Assembly (NCBI RefSeq): GCF_031877795.1
Contig: NC_133931.1
Span: 24,302,264 to 24,366,263 of the forward strand
Source: Strix aluco
Taxonomy: Eukaryota; Chordata; Aves; Strigiformes; Strigidae
Reading direction: 5' to 3'
Length of the DNA stretch: 64,000 bases
Position 1 is the stretch's first letter. The number at the start of each line of letters is the position of its first letter. A model generated the notes under the pieces. That model was not told the origin of the DNA, did not search any database, and saw only the letters and a program-made list of their open reading frames with translations. The position numbers were made by a program, and so were the translations under genes. Below, in pieces: positions 1 through 47,995 of this stretch.

Positions 1-470
1 GATACAGAAATTGGCTTGAACATTTAAGCTCTTCTTGTATTGACTTGGCTGGATCTACTTGGATGCTTTGTCAGTTAGTATCTTAAACTGCTACATAAAC
101 AGCAGAAAGTCAGAAGTTGTAAAATGGAGAAATTGCAGGTAACTGTCACACGGTACACAGTGGCCTAAAATCTGCTTCTTGAATAATTACGTGAGAGCTT
201 CCTGTGGCTTTGCAAGGTAACTTGTATGCTTTGGCATTAAAAAGTTAAGCGTCAAGTGCCAGCGTTTTTCACCTCAAAGCTGTACTGTGTCACCCGAGCC
301 AGGTGTGGAGAGCAGCTCCCCCGTCCTGCCATGACTAAGTTCAGACTTTCCCTCTGCGGTGCTCTGGAGCCAGTTGTCCACATGAAGAGATTTAACTTTT
401 CAAGGAGGGGCTGGACGCAGCTCAGCACCAAGCCCGGCTGTCCTTGGCTGGTGCAGACAGGCGGATGAAA
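1..470. other. Upstream flank of the STK3 promoter
   Basis: The sequence is AT-rich up to about 280 and rises in GC towards the island. Short open frames here look like chance. I see no gene, repeat family or RNA gene. Confidence 0.6.
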
Positions 471-770
471 GGCGCAGGCCGCCCGGCAGCGTTGCCCCGA
501 GGCGACGGGGCCCAGCGGTGGCAGCGGGGTAAGAGCTCCCTCAGCCTCCGCCTCAGGCGGCGGCTCTGCCCCAGGCCTGCCCTTGCCCGAAGGCCCAGCT
601 CCAAGAGTCGGGGCATAAGGTGAGCATGTGGGGGAGGGACGGCTGTCCTTCGCCCCGGCGGCGCCTCAGGGCCCCGGGTCTCTGTTTCTTCGCCTCCCGG
701 TCTGCCTCGCCCGGCCAGTCCCCTCCGGCCGCCCCTCTAGCAGGACCGGGTAGGGCAGGTTCCCGGGCGG

Positions 771-816
771 ACTACACCTCCCGGCGCGCCCCGCGGCCGC
801 GCGGAGCATGCCGGGA
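771..816. promoter_or_regulatory. Paired, inverted ZNF143/THAP11-like (ACTACA...TCCC) elements
   Basis: ACTACACCTCCCGGCGCGCC at 771-790 resembles the ACTACAnnTCCC core of ZNF143 promoter sites. On the opposite strand, 806-816 reads TCCCGGCATGC, which resembles the right half of the same site. The two face each other around a GCGGCCGCGC centre. The identification is by motif resemblance only. Confidence 0.5.
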
Positions 817-940
817 GCGCGGCGCCTCAGCCCCGGCGGCGGCGCCGCCGCCTCCATGTTCTTCCCCTCCCGCCGGCGCGACACCGCCCGCCCTTCCCGT
901 GGTAGGGTGGGGCCTCGTCCCTCCCGCCGCTCTGAGAGAC

Positions 941-949
941 TTCCGCGCC
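941..949. promoter_or_regulatory. E2F-like element
   Basis: TTCCGCGCC resembles the E2F consensus (TTSSCGC) and lies directly before the CCAAT box. A single short match in a CpG island is weak evidence. Confidence 0.3.
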
Positions 950-951
950 AC

Positions 952-956
952 CCAAT
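952..956 (+). promoter_or_regulatory. CCAAT box (NF-Y type)
   Basis: CCCAATCAGC at 951-960 is a full NF-Y type CCAAT pentamer with the preferred CAG/CGG-like 3' flank, about 270 bases upstream of the ATG and at a plausible distance from a start site near 1030-1100. Confidence 0.6.
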
Positions 957-1000
957 CAGCGCTTGCGGTGGAGCGGGTTGTAGCCACTGAGAGGCGCAAG

Positions 1001-1010
1001 GGGGCGGGCC
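1001..1010 (+). promoter_or_regulatory. GC box (Sp1/KLF type)
   Basis: GGGGCGGGCC is a canonical GC box about 50 bases downstream of the CCAAT box. The pairing supports a start site just downstream. Confidence 0.6.
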
Positions 1011-1221
1011 TCCGCCGGCAGCCGGGTAGGTAGCGGTAGTGGCGGTTGCCTGAGAGAGGCCGGGAGCGGCGGCGGCCAAGGGAGGGCGCGAGCCCTGTTT
1101 AAAGGGCCAGCGAGCTCGCAGCGAAAGTTGTGAGGAGTTTAGCGGCTACTGCTGCGGTGGTTCCCAGGGGCTCATCCGGGAGCCCCCCTCCGGACGGCGG
1201 GGTCGGGGGGCCAGCAGCGGC

Positions 1222-34414
<33,193 letters not shown>

Positions 34415-37400
34415 TAAAACTGTACATTTATGGACAAAGATTTTAAGGCTACGTTTTTTTTTACTTGCTGTCTTGCTTTTTATTTACTGCAGTTTGCTTG
34501 TGTTTTAAGACATCCCTGTAAGGTTTCAGAATGATTTTATTTCCACTTGTGAGAGAGCTAAAGCAATAAGTGCTTAATTGACTTGAAGGCACCATATAGA
34601 GCCTATTCCATATTGTACCTGCACTTGGAGGGTTCCATAACCAAGAGGCCATCCTCCTTTGAAAAGCAGTTTTGAAGTAAAGATGACCTAAGGAAGGATT
34701 CAGGATTGTCCTATGTGAGAACTGCTAATATTAGTAACCCAACAGTTTTTATTTATTACTGACTCTTAAAGTCTGCTACTGAATTAGTTTACTTCTTGCA
34801 AAATAAAATGTAAACAGAATTAGTTGCTTTATGAGAAGCAGCAGTTATAAAGGAATTACTTGGTGAAGTTCATGGGGAACCATGTTTATCTAGGAATAAC
34901 TGTTGCCACTGTTAGTCATGCTTTTATTTTTTTGAAATGAACTATAGAATAGCTACACTGATTGCACTGAGCATTAATAGATACTCTGTTCTTGAATTGT
35001 TTATAACTAAAGCCCAGTCGGTATTAATAAGGCACTTTATTTTGCTAAAAGCAGTTTTTTTTCATCTCTGTTTTGCTGAAAAATGACATTCACACTAGAT
35101 TATTCAGTTTTCTTTTGCTGGTGCCTCATATATCATGATCTTAATATACAGAAGCCACCACTGTTGAAAGAGGAGTTACTGTTCATATGATTACTGTAAG
35201 GTGACTCATATATGAGTTCAAGTGTATTTAGTGCTGTTGGGTTCTTGATTTTTGCTTGTGTGTGCTTGTTGGAGCAGAGAAGGTTCCTGAAGTTTTATGG
35301 CAATGTGAAGCTTGGTTAAAGCTAGTGTTTTGCATTTAGAAACGTTACATAATTTTGGAAGCAAAGCTTAGTAATTTTCCTGCACCATATTTTTTTTCCT
35401 GTGCAATTAACTATTTAAAAATTACTGTTCAGACTGAAAATACTCAGATGAAAGCTGAGAACAAAGTAAGTATCTCTGAAGCTTATTTTTGATGGGAATT
35501 TAAGATGAAATAACATTTAAAAAATATTTTGAAGAACTGTTGATTACAAATTAAATACATTCGATCATGCTGGGGGTTTTGGTTGTATTTTTAATTACAT
35601 TAAGTACATTCATTTTAACATTATTACATGTAGTTACACTAGCTGCTGAAAGGCGAGGACTACATTATCAGAGAGGATTTTTATATGCATGACAATAGCT
35701 GCTTATAAATCAAAGGTCACTGAGTTTGAAAGCTTGTGAATCTGTTTAATTCTTGTAATCAAATGAATGCTATCAAAGGCCAAAGTAATTTAACACAACA
35801 ATTCTGGATTACATAGAACATGTGTTCTTGTTAATAAATAACGTTATGGTTTTTAAGGGCTTGTATGCAGTTAGTACTCTTTTGTATATCTGATACCTAC
35901 AGTTTTTCTTAATTTTTATTAGTGAGTTGTTACAGTGGTTAACAAGAAATACACAGATTTAAGTTGCAATAGTTTTCCCAGTGTCATATGATATAGCTTC
36001 ACAGGACTTTTGGACATATGTAGATGCTTTCTTACTTTGCTTTAGTTGTGACACAGAATTGATACAGGCAAGCATGAAAGCTTGGGCAAATTTTCATTGC
36101 TTTTTCTAGATGTTGCTGGAGTTCTGTGGTATTTATGTAAGGCACAATTTTGTAACTTGGGAATGCATGTTGAAATTACCATGTGCACTATTTTGCTGTA
36201 GGCTGGTTGGCACTGCCACAAAGGTAATGCACTGCCAGTAGGCCATTTCCTTGTCAACTGCATTTACAGCTTAATAGAAATATTACATGACTTCTTTAAA
36301 CAAGTGTTTTGGCAGAGAGGAAATAGCAGATTCCATGCAAACAAGCATAGCTTCCTTTGCTTAACCACACTCTAGCTACTCCAAAGAATTGTACTAGTTT
36401 CAGCTGGGAAAGAATGAGAGGTGGGGGATGCAAAATGGAATTTCATGTAGAGGGAAAAACCAGCAGGTTTTCTCTGTTTAAGTATTCCTGATGTATTTGA
36501 CTGCATCAGTGTTGTCAATGCTATTTCATTTGTTCCTGCTGCAAACCTGAGTTCAACAGAACATGCAGTTGTCATACTCAGTTTGAGGCTTAGAGGTCAA
36601 GACCATTTGCCAGCTCAGTAAGTCTAATGCTTTATTCACCTAAGAATTACGGAATGCCTCACATATTTGATGTCCTTTTGTGCTTTTGCTAATGATGAAA
36701 AGTGAAACTTCTCTATTTTCTCTGAGTTTTTCATCAAGTAGTGTTTTCAAGTAGTTTTAAAGGAGGAAAAATACAGACATCCTCAAGGTTGCCCTAAAAT
36801 GTGGTGATACAGCCACTAGAAATAGCAAGAAGTTTGCTGATAAGTCAAAAATTACTCAAACCTAGATAATTTCACCATCCAGCAGGGCTAAGAGCATGTT
36901 GATTGCAGTAGTCTGTGTAGCAACCAGGGTTAATGTGGCTAACAGTGTTTGCATCTGCCTTTGATTGTTCTGCTGGGATGAGCAGTTATGGATTTATAGT
37001 GAAGCTAATTAAAGGGGGCTTCAGTGTGGTTCTAGAGCAAGACTCAATCTCCTACTCTGAAGTTGCAGTGATGTTTTAACAGATGTGTTCCCGTGTCCCC
37101 CATTGACTGCGGCATGTATGCTGTCCTGTAGTGATAAAAGTATTTATGTCCTACCGCTGTCTGAATTTAATTTAAACCATTAACTACTTTGTTCAGTCTC
37201 TCCTCTTCATGCAATATCTGTCTGTATTATTTGTTTGTTTCTAAATTCCTCTTTTATTTTATTTTTTTTAATGTATAGTGGAAACATAGAGATTGGCACT
37301 GTTGTGCTTTTTGGTAAAAATTGGGAACATGCTTTTGAAATATCTTCCGTGTTTGCTAGAACTGAACCGGAGAAGTTGTAGAGTTGTAGAAGCATGTAGA

Positions 37401-37574
37401 TGAACAGGGGAAGTGGGCTGAGTGGAGTTACTGCCTTTGGTCACAGCCATGCAATGAGCCTTGTAGACCAACTGTAAAACTGCAGCCTGCTTTTTATAAA
37501 ATTTGGTCTTCTTTGCAAGGTCAACACTTACTGTCAGGTTGGTGTGCTTCAGATAAATGCTGGTAGTGCTCTTC

Positions 37575-37601
37575 AAAAAAAAAAAAAAGAGAGAGAGAGA
37601 A
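37575..37601. repeat. Poly-A/(GA)n tract
   Basis: A run of 14 A passes directly into about six GA units. Simple repeat in intron 6. Confidence 0.9.
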
Positions 37602-40600
37602 ACCCCCTAAACTCTCTTCTTTCATGCTTATCAGTCAACTGCAATAATTCATGTTGCTGTGGTATGGAAGAAGCTGGTGGTAGATGTGTTTTTCAACACC
37701 TCACAGTATTGGCCTTTGTTTCTTTATGGTGAGGTTTGTTGAAAATGGACATGTGGGCATCACATGTTCTGCAGTGAATTGGAGGAAGCCAATTTGAACT
37801 GCTTCCATTGGCCTTAAGTCTAATCATGATATTTACTTTTCCATGGCACTTACCCAGATTATCCATGCCTCCTGCTTAGCCTGTGTCATTTCCACCCTGG
37901 GCTAATCTGTTTGTAATAACCTCTTATTCCTGATGTAGTTTATAACAATCTACCATTTCCCAGTTTTTTATTCTCAGCATATTGCATTAAAACAGGGGAC
38001 TGAAGTGAGAATTACTGCTGTGTGAGACTGTAAGATTCAAGGAAGGTGTCATGTTGAGCATCACTGTCTGATTGAGACCAGTTTTTCAATCATTGAGAAA
38101 ATAGTTTCCTCTAATGCCTTTTGTGCCAGAAGCTGAGGAGAGGGAAAAAGAAAAACTACTTCTGGCGATGTCAGATGTCTTTCTGTATAGTCACTCTTGC
38201 ATTTCTTCTCTCCAACAGATGGGATTGTCTCATTGGTTTCTGTCATTTTCTTTGAGAGTTCACCTATCTTATCTCAGCATTACTGCTCTTAATTTAGAGT
38301 GGGTTTGTAAAAGTATGTTAAATGATTTTCTTATTTTAGTGCTTTTGCTTATCTTTAGAAAAGAGTTTTAGTTAACTTCTAAAAGTCCTTTTCCTTTTAA
38401 GAACTTCCTATGAGATACTTTTTGTTAATTTGTAACGAGATCTTGCCTGCTGTTTCTAGATAGAGTGAGCTAATATTTAAAGAGATTTAAACTATGGATT
38501 TTTGATTGTACGTTACTGTTTATTATTTTACTACCTCTTCAAAATCTTCTGGAAGAATGTCAGTGAGCTGTGGTGGGACTCAGAGTGTGATTTCTCAGGG
38601 AGTCATAATTCCTCAATATTTCTGTTGTGCATTCTGTTATGATAGTTCCCTTTCAATTAAATATCCTATGTGCTTTTAGGTGACCTACCGTATTATTTTA
38701 AAATAGTTAAATCTTAAGTCTTGAAGAAAGCGTGTGAGACCCTAACACATCCAGTTCTTTGAATGGCAGGAATGCATATAGATATGATTTTGTAGCCTGT
38801 CCTACCTGTATGGACTTTTTCTAGTTGGGCATATCAGCTGAGACAAGGTGTTAGACCTTCCATGGGTAAGTGTCCCCCCACAAAGCCTCCCTCCTTCTCC
38901 ACCTCACCCGTTCTTCCATCTTTAAATGCTGTTGCCATGATACAGCTGAACTTCATGGGGTAAACTTCCAGTGGCCTTCAGTTTGTATGCAACTGCAGGC
39001 AGGTGTTGCTTCATAATATATTTGTCTCTGTGCTACTATTTATAGCCAGAACTTCAAGTAGGTGTTATAACTTTATTCAAAAAAAAAAAAAATGAGCACA
39101 GTTAATAGCAGACAGTATTTGTCTAACAGAAAATAAAGTATGTTCTCTATATAGATTGGGAAAAAAAGAAAAAAAAAAGTCAAAGGAGTTGCTTCCCACA
39201 TAAATCACTGCAAGAAATGTAACTCCATATGGTAATAGGATATGTAGCGTTTTTTTCTTTGAGAGAGTGGCACTATTATGTGGTTCAAACCAGTTGCACC
39301 TATGCTAATACCAGTGCTGATCTGGGTATTATATCTTTGGTAGTGTTCTTTTTTTGTTCAGCAACTTGCTTTTCTGGGTTGAACTCTAAGGAGGTGTGAC
39401 TTACTTAAATAAACCCTTAAATAAAAGAGTTCTTAAAAAAGAAAGCTTTAAATTTTCATTTAAATATGCTGCTACTTCCAGTGAGTAGGCAGCCTGTCCA
39501 CCTGCTCACCTGAAACGTGAAGCCAGATAAGATACTACTTTGAGCAGTACATTTTAAGAAAAAAGTGCCAAATGCTTTTTCATTTGGGATTTATTTAACT
39601 TGTCAAAATAAACATAGGTATTTATTTATTTATTTTTAACCTTGAAGAATGGTCAATGTTTATGGTGTGTGAATAGACCTCTTTACTTAAACTGCTTCTG
39701 GTGTGGTAAGGTATTGCTGAGGTGCAGACCAGTTCCTAACACCCTGTTCATGACTTGACTCCTTTCAACAAGGCTTCTGGAATTGAGAGATGATAAATGT
39801 TGGGCAAATTAAAGTAAGTAATTGTGTACATTTCAACTTGCAGATCTGTGTGTATTCCATTTTTTGTGAGCAAATACTTGGTGTGTGTACCTAAATGAGA
39901 TATTTGCAGACTTTGATAGAACCTTAACATCTAGATATTAGATCTGCTTATCACCAGGAGAGTTGCTCTTTCTGTGAGTTCAGATGCACATTAGTGTTTG
40001 CTGTAATTGTAATGAGATTTGGACTTAGCTGATTCTTTTGTCAGCGTTCTTTAATAGGTACGTAAAATTATGTTTTCTGTGGGTTGTTATATGTAACTTA
40101 ACTTGAGGAAATACATTTATATATTTTCTGGAATACAATTAAAGCAACTGTTAACTATTGCAGCAATATCATTTCTGCTAGGTGAAAAGAGCCGGTTTTT
40201 AGGTACTTGCTAATTGTGTCAGTTTGTCAGTTTTCACTATGGTTGAGTTATTTTTAGCAGTGGATTGAAACTAAGTGAAGTGCAAAACTGTAGTCCTGCA
40301 GAAAAATCATTGTCAAAGTTGCACTTGTGGCTCCTGGTCAAGCTGCTCATAGAGCTGCAAGAGATCCTGCTCTATAGTGGGGTTTTTTGGGGTTTTTGTG
40401 TGGGTTTTTTTTATTTTTTTTTCCCAAGAGATATGTGAATCTCCAGACTTAAAGTTATGATCTATGATTTTAATTAAAATATGCTTGGTGTTCACTTATG
40501 TATGTAGGGTGATCTAGGGAGGGTTCAGGTGTTTTCCTCCTCAGGCTCCTCTTCTTTGTGGAAATGCTAAGCATAGATACATAGTACCCTTTGAACATAA

Positions 40601-43600
40601 CTTCTTTTTTAGTACTTAATGTCTGTAGAATTCATGGAGGAAGCGAATTTCAAAAGGATTTGCTTATTTGCTTATGAAAGCCCTCATATGGACTTCCTGT
40701 AGAGGAGACAGTGGGGAGTATTCTGATGAGTGAGGAGATCAACCCAGGCAAGTGCCCCCAGGGTATAGTCTAGTTTCTTGTGATATAGAAATTTAATTCT
40801 TTCCATTTTCCAGCATGCCTAGCATAGAATTTTAGTAAAAGTTCCTATACACCATGAACAGCTTATCCAAAAAAGGTAAACAGAGTTAAAGAAATAATAT
40901 GTGAGTTGGCCTCAGACACTGAGGACAAGTTTAGAGGTGTCCGGTTGCAAAACATATGAAATAAACCCTGTGTTAATTTACTTATTTTCTTAAATTGCAG
41001 TCGATAATTCATTGCTTCACCAGATTCAGTTACATGTATCGATCCTCCTAAAGAATGATGTGCTAGCATGGCAGCGGCCATTTTCTGAGACTTCATAGCT
41101 TGCTATGCAAAGGGATAGTATGCTTAAGATCAGCCTGTTTCATGTGGAAAGGAGAGTTTTTGTAATACTGTTGTGAGAGCAGCATAGGAAAAATACCATT
41201 TGTCCTCTGGCAAAACTTACAGATGATAAAAATTTTCTCCCTAATACTCCAAGGAACTTTTGGAAGAGGTTTTCCACATTGCTTTATCAAGAGCCTAGAC
41301 TTCCTTCTCCCCACAGAAAAAATTGACAGATCTCTCTGATTTATGAGACTCTTGAGAGAACAAACCACATAAAAGACTCAATACATACATCGATTCAGTT
41401 CTCTTTCCCTAGAGATTTGCAAAGGGTGCGGAACCGGCCTGATGATCTGATTTCTTTTCATCAAGATACTACCTCACCAGTATCTGGTTCTTCACAGAGA
41501 GGAAAAATGACATAGAGCAGGATGTAAGGAACAGAAGAAAGTAAAAGATGGGGATAACGGTAAACAGGGTTGGGTTGAGTTCAGCTTTAGAAATCCAGAA
41601 GGTTCTACTGAGATAAGACAGCAGAAGCTATGTGAGGTCTGGAAGAAGAGTTCACTAATGAGAGGAAATCAGTGCTTTATAAAGGTTCACATTCATTAAT
41701 ATGTGTTTGTCTAATCAGCACAGAATGATATGACATTAGCATTGATACACATACTATGAAAACATTAGATTACTTGAAACGTGTACAATGATTAAATTGG
41801 AGGATAACAAGGCCCTGTTCCCATCCACATTAAAGCTTTTGAAAAGTCTACAATCTGATATATGTAATTGTTATCTTCCTGTAGGTATTGCTTTTCTTAT
41901 CTACTCTTCTTTTTTCTTGCATCTAACTTGTTTTTTCCTTCAATGAAGAGACAGCTTGAAAGTTCACATAGTAAAACTGTTGCAATATAAATTATTATTT
42001 TGTTGCAATATAAAGTGCAGTTAAAAGTATTTGTGGTTATAGAATCCAACATAAATACTTCACTGTGGTTTAGAGAATGAATCTTCACTCCTTCATATCG
42101 CTAGAATTTTTGGAGGTAGAATAAATAATATGTTTATTACTGTTATAGGTATAAACTATTTCAGTTTTTAAATTATACTGTGTTTGTTGGTTGCATATGT
42201 GCACAAAAAGGAAATGTTAATCTGTGTAATAAAGTAGCAGAAGCAGAGAATATTTGAAATTTGGACTGGAACTGGAGTTTAATTTGAATTAAATGGAAAA
42301 CATTTATTTCATGCTTCTAAATGAGGCTTTAATTAAAATTAAATTAGTTCATCTTTTTAGACTTACCCCTGAATAGGAAATTTGAAACATACTTTAGTTG
42401 ATGGTTGGTTTTCTCTGACTTTGATTAATCACTTTCAAAGTAAGTGGAGGATCAGTACAGTAATTTTATAATTACACACAAGTGAGTTAACTTGAAACTT
42501 TAACTAACATAACTGTAAAGGAAGTTTGATCTTGGTTAGTTTCATGTAATGCTGTGTATCTTTTGTGTATGATTCAGATTCTTAGAAGTGTTAATCTGAA
42601 GAAAGGACCATGCCATGATACTACCCGCTTATTTGCAAGATACTTTAATAGGGAAATGTTTGACCTGGGAATATTATTTTTCAAAGATGTTGAAACAGTA
42701 AACAGAGGCTGAATGAAGCCATGAACTTGATGGAAGGATTCTTGATGACTTGCATGAGCATTGCACCAAGGCCTACATCTATAAGCATTGTTAAAGATTA
42801 TTTGATAGAACTGTTAATGTGGGTTAAGCCAGTAATGTATTCAACAAACCTAGCGCACCATGGGTTAATTTTATTCTCTGCTGCTGAGATGGCTGCTTTC
42901 TCTCTGGACAAATGTTAAAAACAAACAAGCAAACAAAGCACCACCAAAAGAAAAGCTCATTCAGAAGTTTTAAATCACTATAGATCTGCTCATTTGTGAT
43001 GTTAGTGGAACTGTAAACATAGATCAAAGTGCAAAGTAAAACTATTTTGCAACTTGAACATCTCAAGAAGATTTTATTTGAAATAGGCAATTGGTAGTAA
43101 ATCATCAAGATGTATTAAAACTAGAATCACAATTTTAATGTTACAAGATTTTATTTCATTTTACAGACTTATTTGAAAAAGCCTTTCCATCATTTGTATA
43201 CATCATTGTACACGGAATTTATGCAATTTCTTTTTAACTTGCACTATGGACTTTGAAAATTATTCAGCAAGGTGTTTATGTACAGACTTAGGAGAACTTC
43301 TTTTACTAAAAATTCTACAATACCCTGCAGGATATTGTAAAATATACCACAGATTTCAAAACTTTTAAGTGAAGAGCTATATATATTTACTACAGATGCT
43401 TCCCCTTATTTCTATCATCTTTCAAGTTCCAGGATTAACATAAAATATACAAGGTTAATTTTTATTCAGAGGTCTGGCAGCTAACTTTATTGAAGAGAAG
43501 GGAATTTGTGTATTGCTTTTAATTGAAGGAGGTCTATTTAGATTTTTGTATGTGACTAGTGTCTTGTTAAGCCAAAAAAGAACTCAGTAAATAATTTTAA

Positions 43601-46600
43601 TAGGTTCTTGGAAGCTTGAATCAACACATATTTATTGAAGTGAATTATATGTTCATTTTTTCTTAAACTTTGACATGTTTTCTGTCAGTATAGCTAGTTG
43701 ACTTGGAAGTACTTTAAGGAGACTTGACTACTATATTGCCAAATTCTTAACATGTTATTACACTTTTTAAAAGCAAAAGTGTATTTACTTGGGTTTTAGT
43801 TAAAGGGATATTTATTTGATTTTTAATCATGTGGGAGAAAATTTCAGTCAGATTAAGATGAAAGTATTAAGCTTCTATTGCTACTTACAGAAAGATTTTT
43901 AAACACTTTAAGTCTATACTTTGTTTACTTTGTAAAAATCCTAAAATATTGCTTAGATTGAAAGGACGGTAAAATTTGGAATGGAGAAAGCTTATTAAGA
44001 CTGTAGGTACCCTGTTTCTATCTTGGTATTATATTGCCTTAAAGTGTACACTAGGTCATTTTTAAAGAGGATGATGCATATTTAATGGGAGAAATTTATT
44101 TATTTAGAAGGAAGGGTTGCCAATCAGTCCAAATTTGTTTCAGTTAAAACTTGATGGTCTAAAGACAACTTATAATCCTTTTCTTGTTATAAAGTATTGT
44201 CAAATTTGTAGTAGTATCAGTTAAAAAGTTTATGGAAACTTTGTTTTAAGGTGGTTTAAAATAGAACTAAATCTTTAATCTGTGTTTGATGGCACCTGTT
44301 TTCATTTTGTTTCCCTGGCAACACCAGTGGTATCAAAAATTGCCTGTAGACCACCCTGGTTTTAGAGAAGAATGAAACCAGCTTGTCTTTTCCATTTCAG
44401 CGTTTTATTTTACTGACTAAATACTTAAGCAAAGTTCTAACACAGAGTCAGTCGTTTGTGAACTAACTCGTGTGATTTGGGTATACAGTTTGTGATTTTT
44501 GTATTATCATTTTCTGTATTAATGCCAGTTTGTAGTGTTACATTCTTTTAAAAATGCATGGCGAGAGACTATGTAGGAAGTACTTTTGATATGCCATGGC
44601 AGAAAAAACTGTATTTGAAAGCTGTATTGTCTACCTGCAGAAAAGTAGAGTAAAAGTTCATAGTTTTTAGATAGCGTGGTCTGTTTTTAAAGCTCTATTT
44701 ATCCAAATTTTTATTCTGGATGTAAGTTCTCATTATTGACATTCCCATGGGAAAGAGGTAAAACCAACACAAGTGTTACCTCCAGATTTGTGCTTTCTTC
44801 TGTGCCTCTTTACCATATCTAAAAATTCACATTGGTTATGAAGATGATACATACGGAGTTCCAAACACCTCAAATCTTAATGCATTATCAGTTTCTAGTT
44901 TGTGTTTCAGAAAAGCAAACATGGACATAATTCTTGGAAATACTGCTTATGATTACCTGCCTACTTGAAAAACATCAGTCCTTTAGATTGAAAGCCTCTG
45001 GTGTTCCTTGTCCCACTGAAGAAATTAGGAGATTAACTGCCTTGTAGTCTAAATTTAATTCCACTCTTTATTTCTGAATCATGCAGAACATTTAAATTAC
45101 TTAACAACACATTCTTCACTGTTCACAAAAGGTGTTCTTATTAGACCTGCTTTTGCACCTTGGCTCGCAGACTGATTCATGCAAGAAGGGGTCAAAGCAG
45201 GCTGTTGCCCTTTCACGTTAGATTCATCATATATTGTATATGTGTGTTCTTAAAACATGATGCAGTTACAAGCATATCCTTCACATCAAAACTGTATCTG
45301 TTTCTGATTCAATTGCCTCTTGGAGGTGTTTTGTTGGTAGATTAAGTGATCCCTGTGATTATTATTTTTTACATCTGTGGTTGAAAGGTGATTTAAAGAA
45401 GACTGGCCTGTATTTAGGCAAGCTTTGCTTTCAGCAAATGGTGTCATACAAATCAATTTCCTCATATCTGGAAAAAAGGAAATCAGTATTTGGTGCCTTT
45501 GAGGGTTATTAACACTAACATTAGGTTATGTACAGATAGGTGGGAAAGAAAGTTTTAATGAAAACACTCCCCCCCTTCATTTTTTGTTTCCTTCTCTTTA
45601 TCACCTTTTCCTTTGTAAATATTTTAACACAACTGCAGAGCAAGGGTAAAATTATGTTTCCAAATAATAGTGTTTGAACTGTGGTGTTAACTTCAGATTT
45701 AAAAAAATCATTAGGAGTCTATATTTCTGACTCCACATCTTTGGCAATCTTTACAGATACAGATTTTGATACAGCACATTTTGGTTTCCTGGGGAACTTG
45801 AGCTCATTGCCTGGCTTTTTGTAGAGGTTTTTCTTGTCCCCTTAGTACTTTATCTTCTTATGGATGAAGTCAGTAGGTATAATGTTCATTTTCATAAGCC
45901 ATTAAGGGCCATATGTATCCTCCAGGTAGTTTCATGTGCTGAGTGCATTCTTTTCCCACTGCTGCTTAATAGTCTAGGTAGGATGTTACCTTGGTTACTT
46001 ACCTATATTTAGAAAATAAAAACATGGCTGGCTCAGGTTTCTTTCAGACCTCAAGGGAACTTATTTTCCATAAAATTAACCTTTACTGTTAATGGAAGAA
46101 AAAGGCCTACCCTAAATGTCATAATTATGTTTGTAACACAGTTAACTCATAGCAGTTATCAGCAGACACATGATGACTGGATGGAGACTGGTAACCCTGG
46201 CAATTACACAGTAGTTTTTTTTTTACCTGTTATAACATTACTTGGATCAAAAGTCTCTCTTGGTGCATGCTACTAAAATAAGCAATTTACCACTCCAGAA
46301 TTTGAGTGATTGACAAAAGTCTCCACCTTTTTCAGTTTCCTTTGACAATTATGTTTTTATGAACAACCTTGCAGAGTGACTTTACAGGCAGTAAACTGGA
46401 TTACTAGGGGCCAAGACACCAAATCTGGAGCTAAAGACAACCACTGAAAATATCTTCCTTTCTATTTAAATTGGAGAATTGTTACCTAGGCTGAACTGCT
46501 GCAATAGTCTTACAAGGTGAGGTGACTTCTGTGTTATTCCCTTCAACTAGCTTCTTTTTTGCTTCTGTGTTACGAATTGAAAACTTGTCATTTCATGATT

Positions 46601-47995
46601 GCTAAGCCCAAGACAGCCTTTAATAAATAAAATAAATAAATTAATTCTTAATTTGTGTTTCATTACTTATTTATAAACATTCAGGGAATGTTAGTATTAA
46701 GTTTATAAGAATTTTACTAGGCTTTTGACATTGAAATGATAGGTTTGGGTTGCTGTTGAGACTTCAGAATTTATTAACAAATAAAGATTATCATCTGCAA
46801 GGGAAATTTGTTCTACAGAGTAAAATGTTATGTTTCTAATGCCTTTGCGTTTCAGCTGGTGATGGTTTAAATTATGACACCCAGTCCTGTGCCTTAGGGC
46901 TTGCGATTCTGTAACTTTTTTCAGATGCATCAACTAAGCATTGCCTAATTTGTTATGAAATTGAAAGAAAGGTTGTTCAATAATTCTGAGTTGTGTTGCT
47001 AACATCTGTTTCCGATAAAATATTGGTCATATGATAAGAATTTGAAAGAATTATGTGATTACTGGTTTCAAATAACCATCCCAATGATAGTCAACCAAAG
47101 ATGGCTTTTCATTCCTTGAGAGAGTAATTTATATGCATGGAGTGTTAAGTCCAAATGGCAGAGAAATCTAATGCTGGGTGGCATGCGAAGGTAAGGCATG
47201 TTGGTTTTGGATGCTTGTCTTCATGGAAACTGGCAAATTTATGAGATAATTTTTACATTTTCACTTCAATTTATCATTAAGTATATTTATAATTTAATTA
47301 AGGAAATTGGTTGAGTATTCACTACTAAAATGAAGGTGACTACTTGTTATAACAATTAATATATGTATACTTTGCTTTTTTATTTTTAATCAGTATTTTT
47401 AATACATAAAACAGCGGTTCTCAAAAAAAGATTTTGTGTTCTTTGGCAGACGTGGGATGCATTCTCGAAGTGGAGGGTGTTTGATGGCCCTTTTTTGAGC
47501 CAGAGTAATGGTTGGCTGGTCCCCCACTGTAAGTTAAGGCCAAACTTTGATGCTTAGTCTATGTTGCTAAGGTCAGGCAAGATCTGCTTAGAACTGTTGT
47601 CTTTTTTCTGATTTCCACATTAATTTTCCTCTCTTCTACCTCCTCTCTTATCCCTGTTGCTTTGGCTAGAGAAAGGGGAGCTCTCCAGCAGGCAGGAGAG
47701 AAAAGGTAAGTAAAGACAGAGGGGTGAAGCTTGGCAAAGTCTCCTTGTGAGATTGCAGTTCTGTTTCACACAGCTTATCTTTCTCCACGTTTGTGAAAAT
47801 TGTGTGTAGGGATTTGTTTGAATTACATTTTTGGTTTCCCTATATGTGGGGTTTGCATATTAGAGGAAGAGGACATACTGCACCTGACTTTAATTTGGTA
47901 TTTTTTATGACTTAGCTGCAGTGTGTTAGGAACTTTAGTGAAGATGAGAACACAGCCATTGCGATCTCTTCACTGAGGGAACCTCTGCTGTCAGA

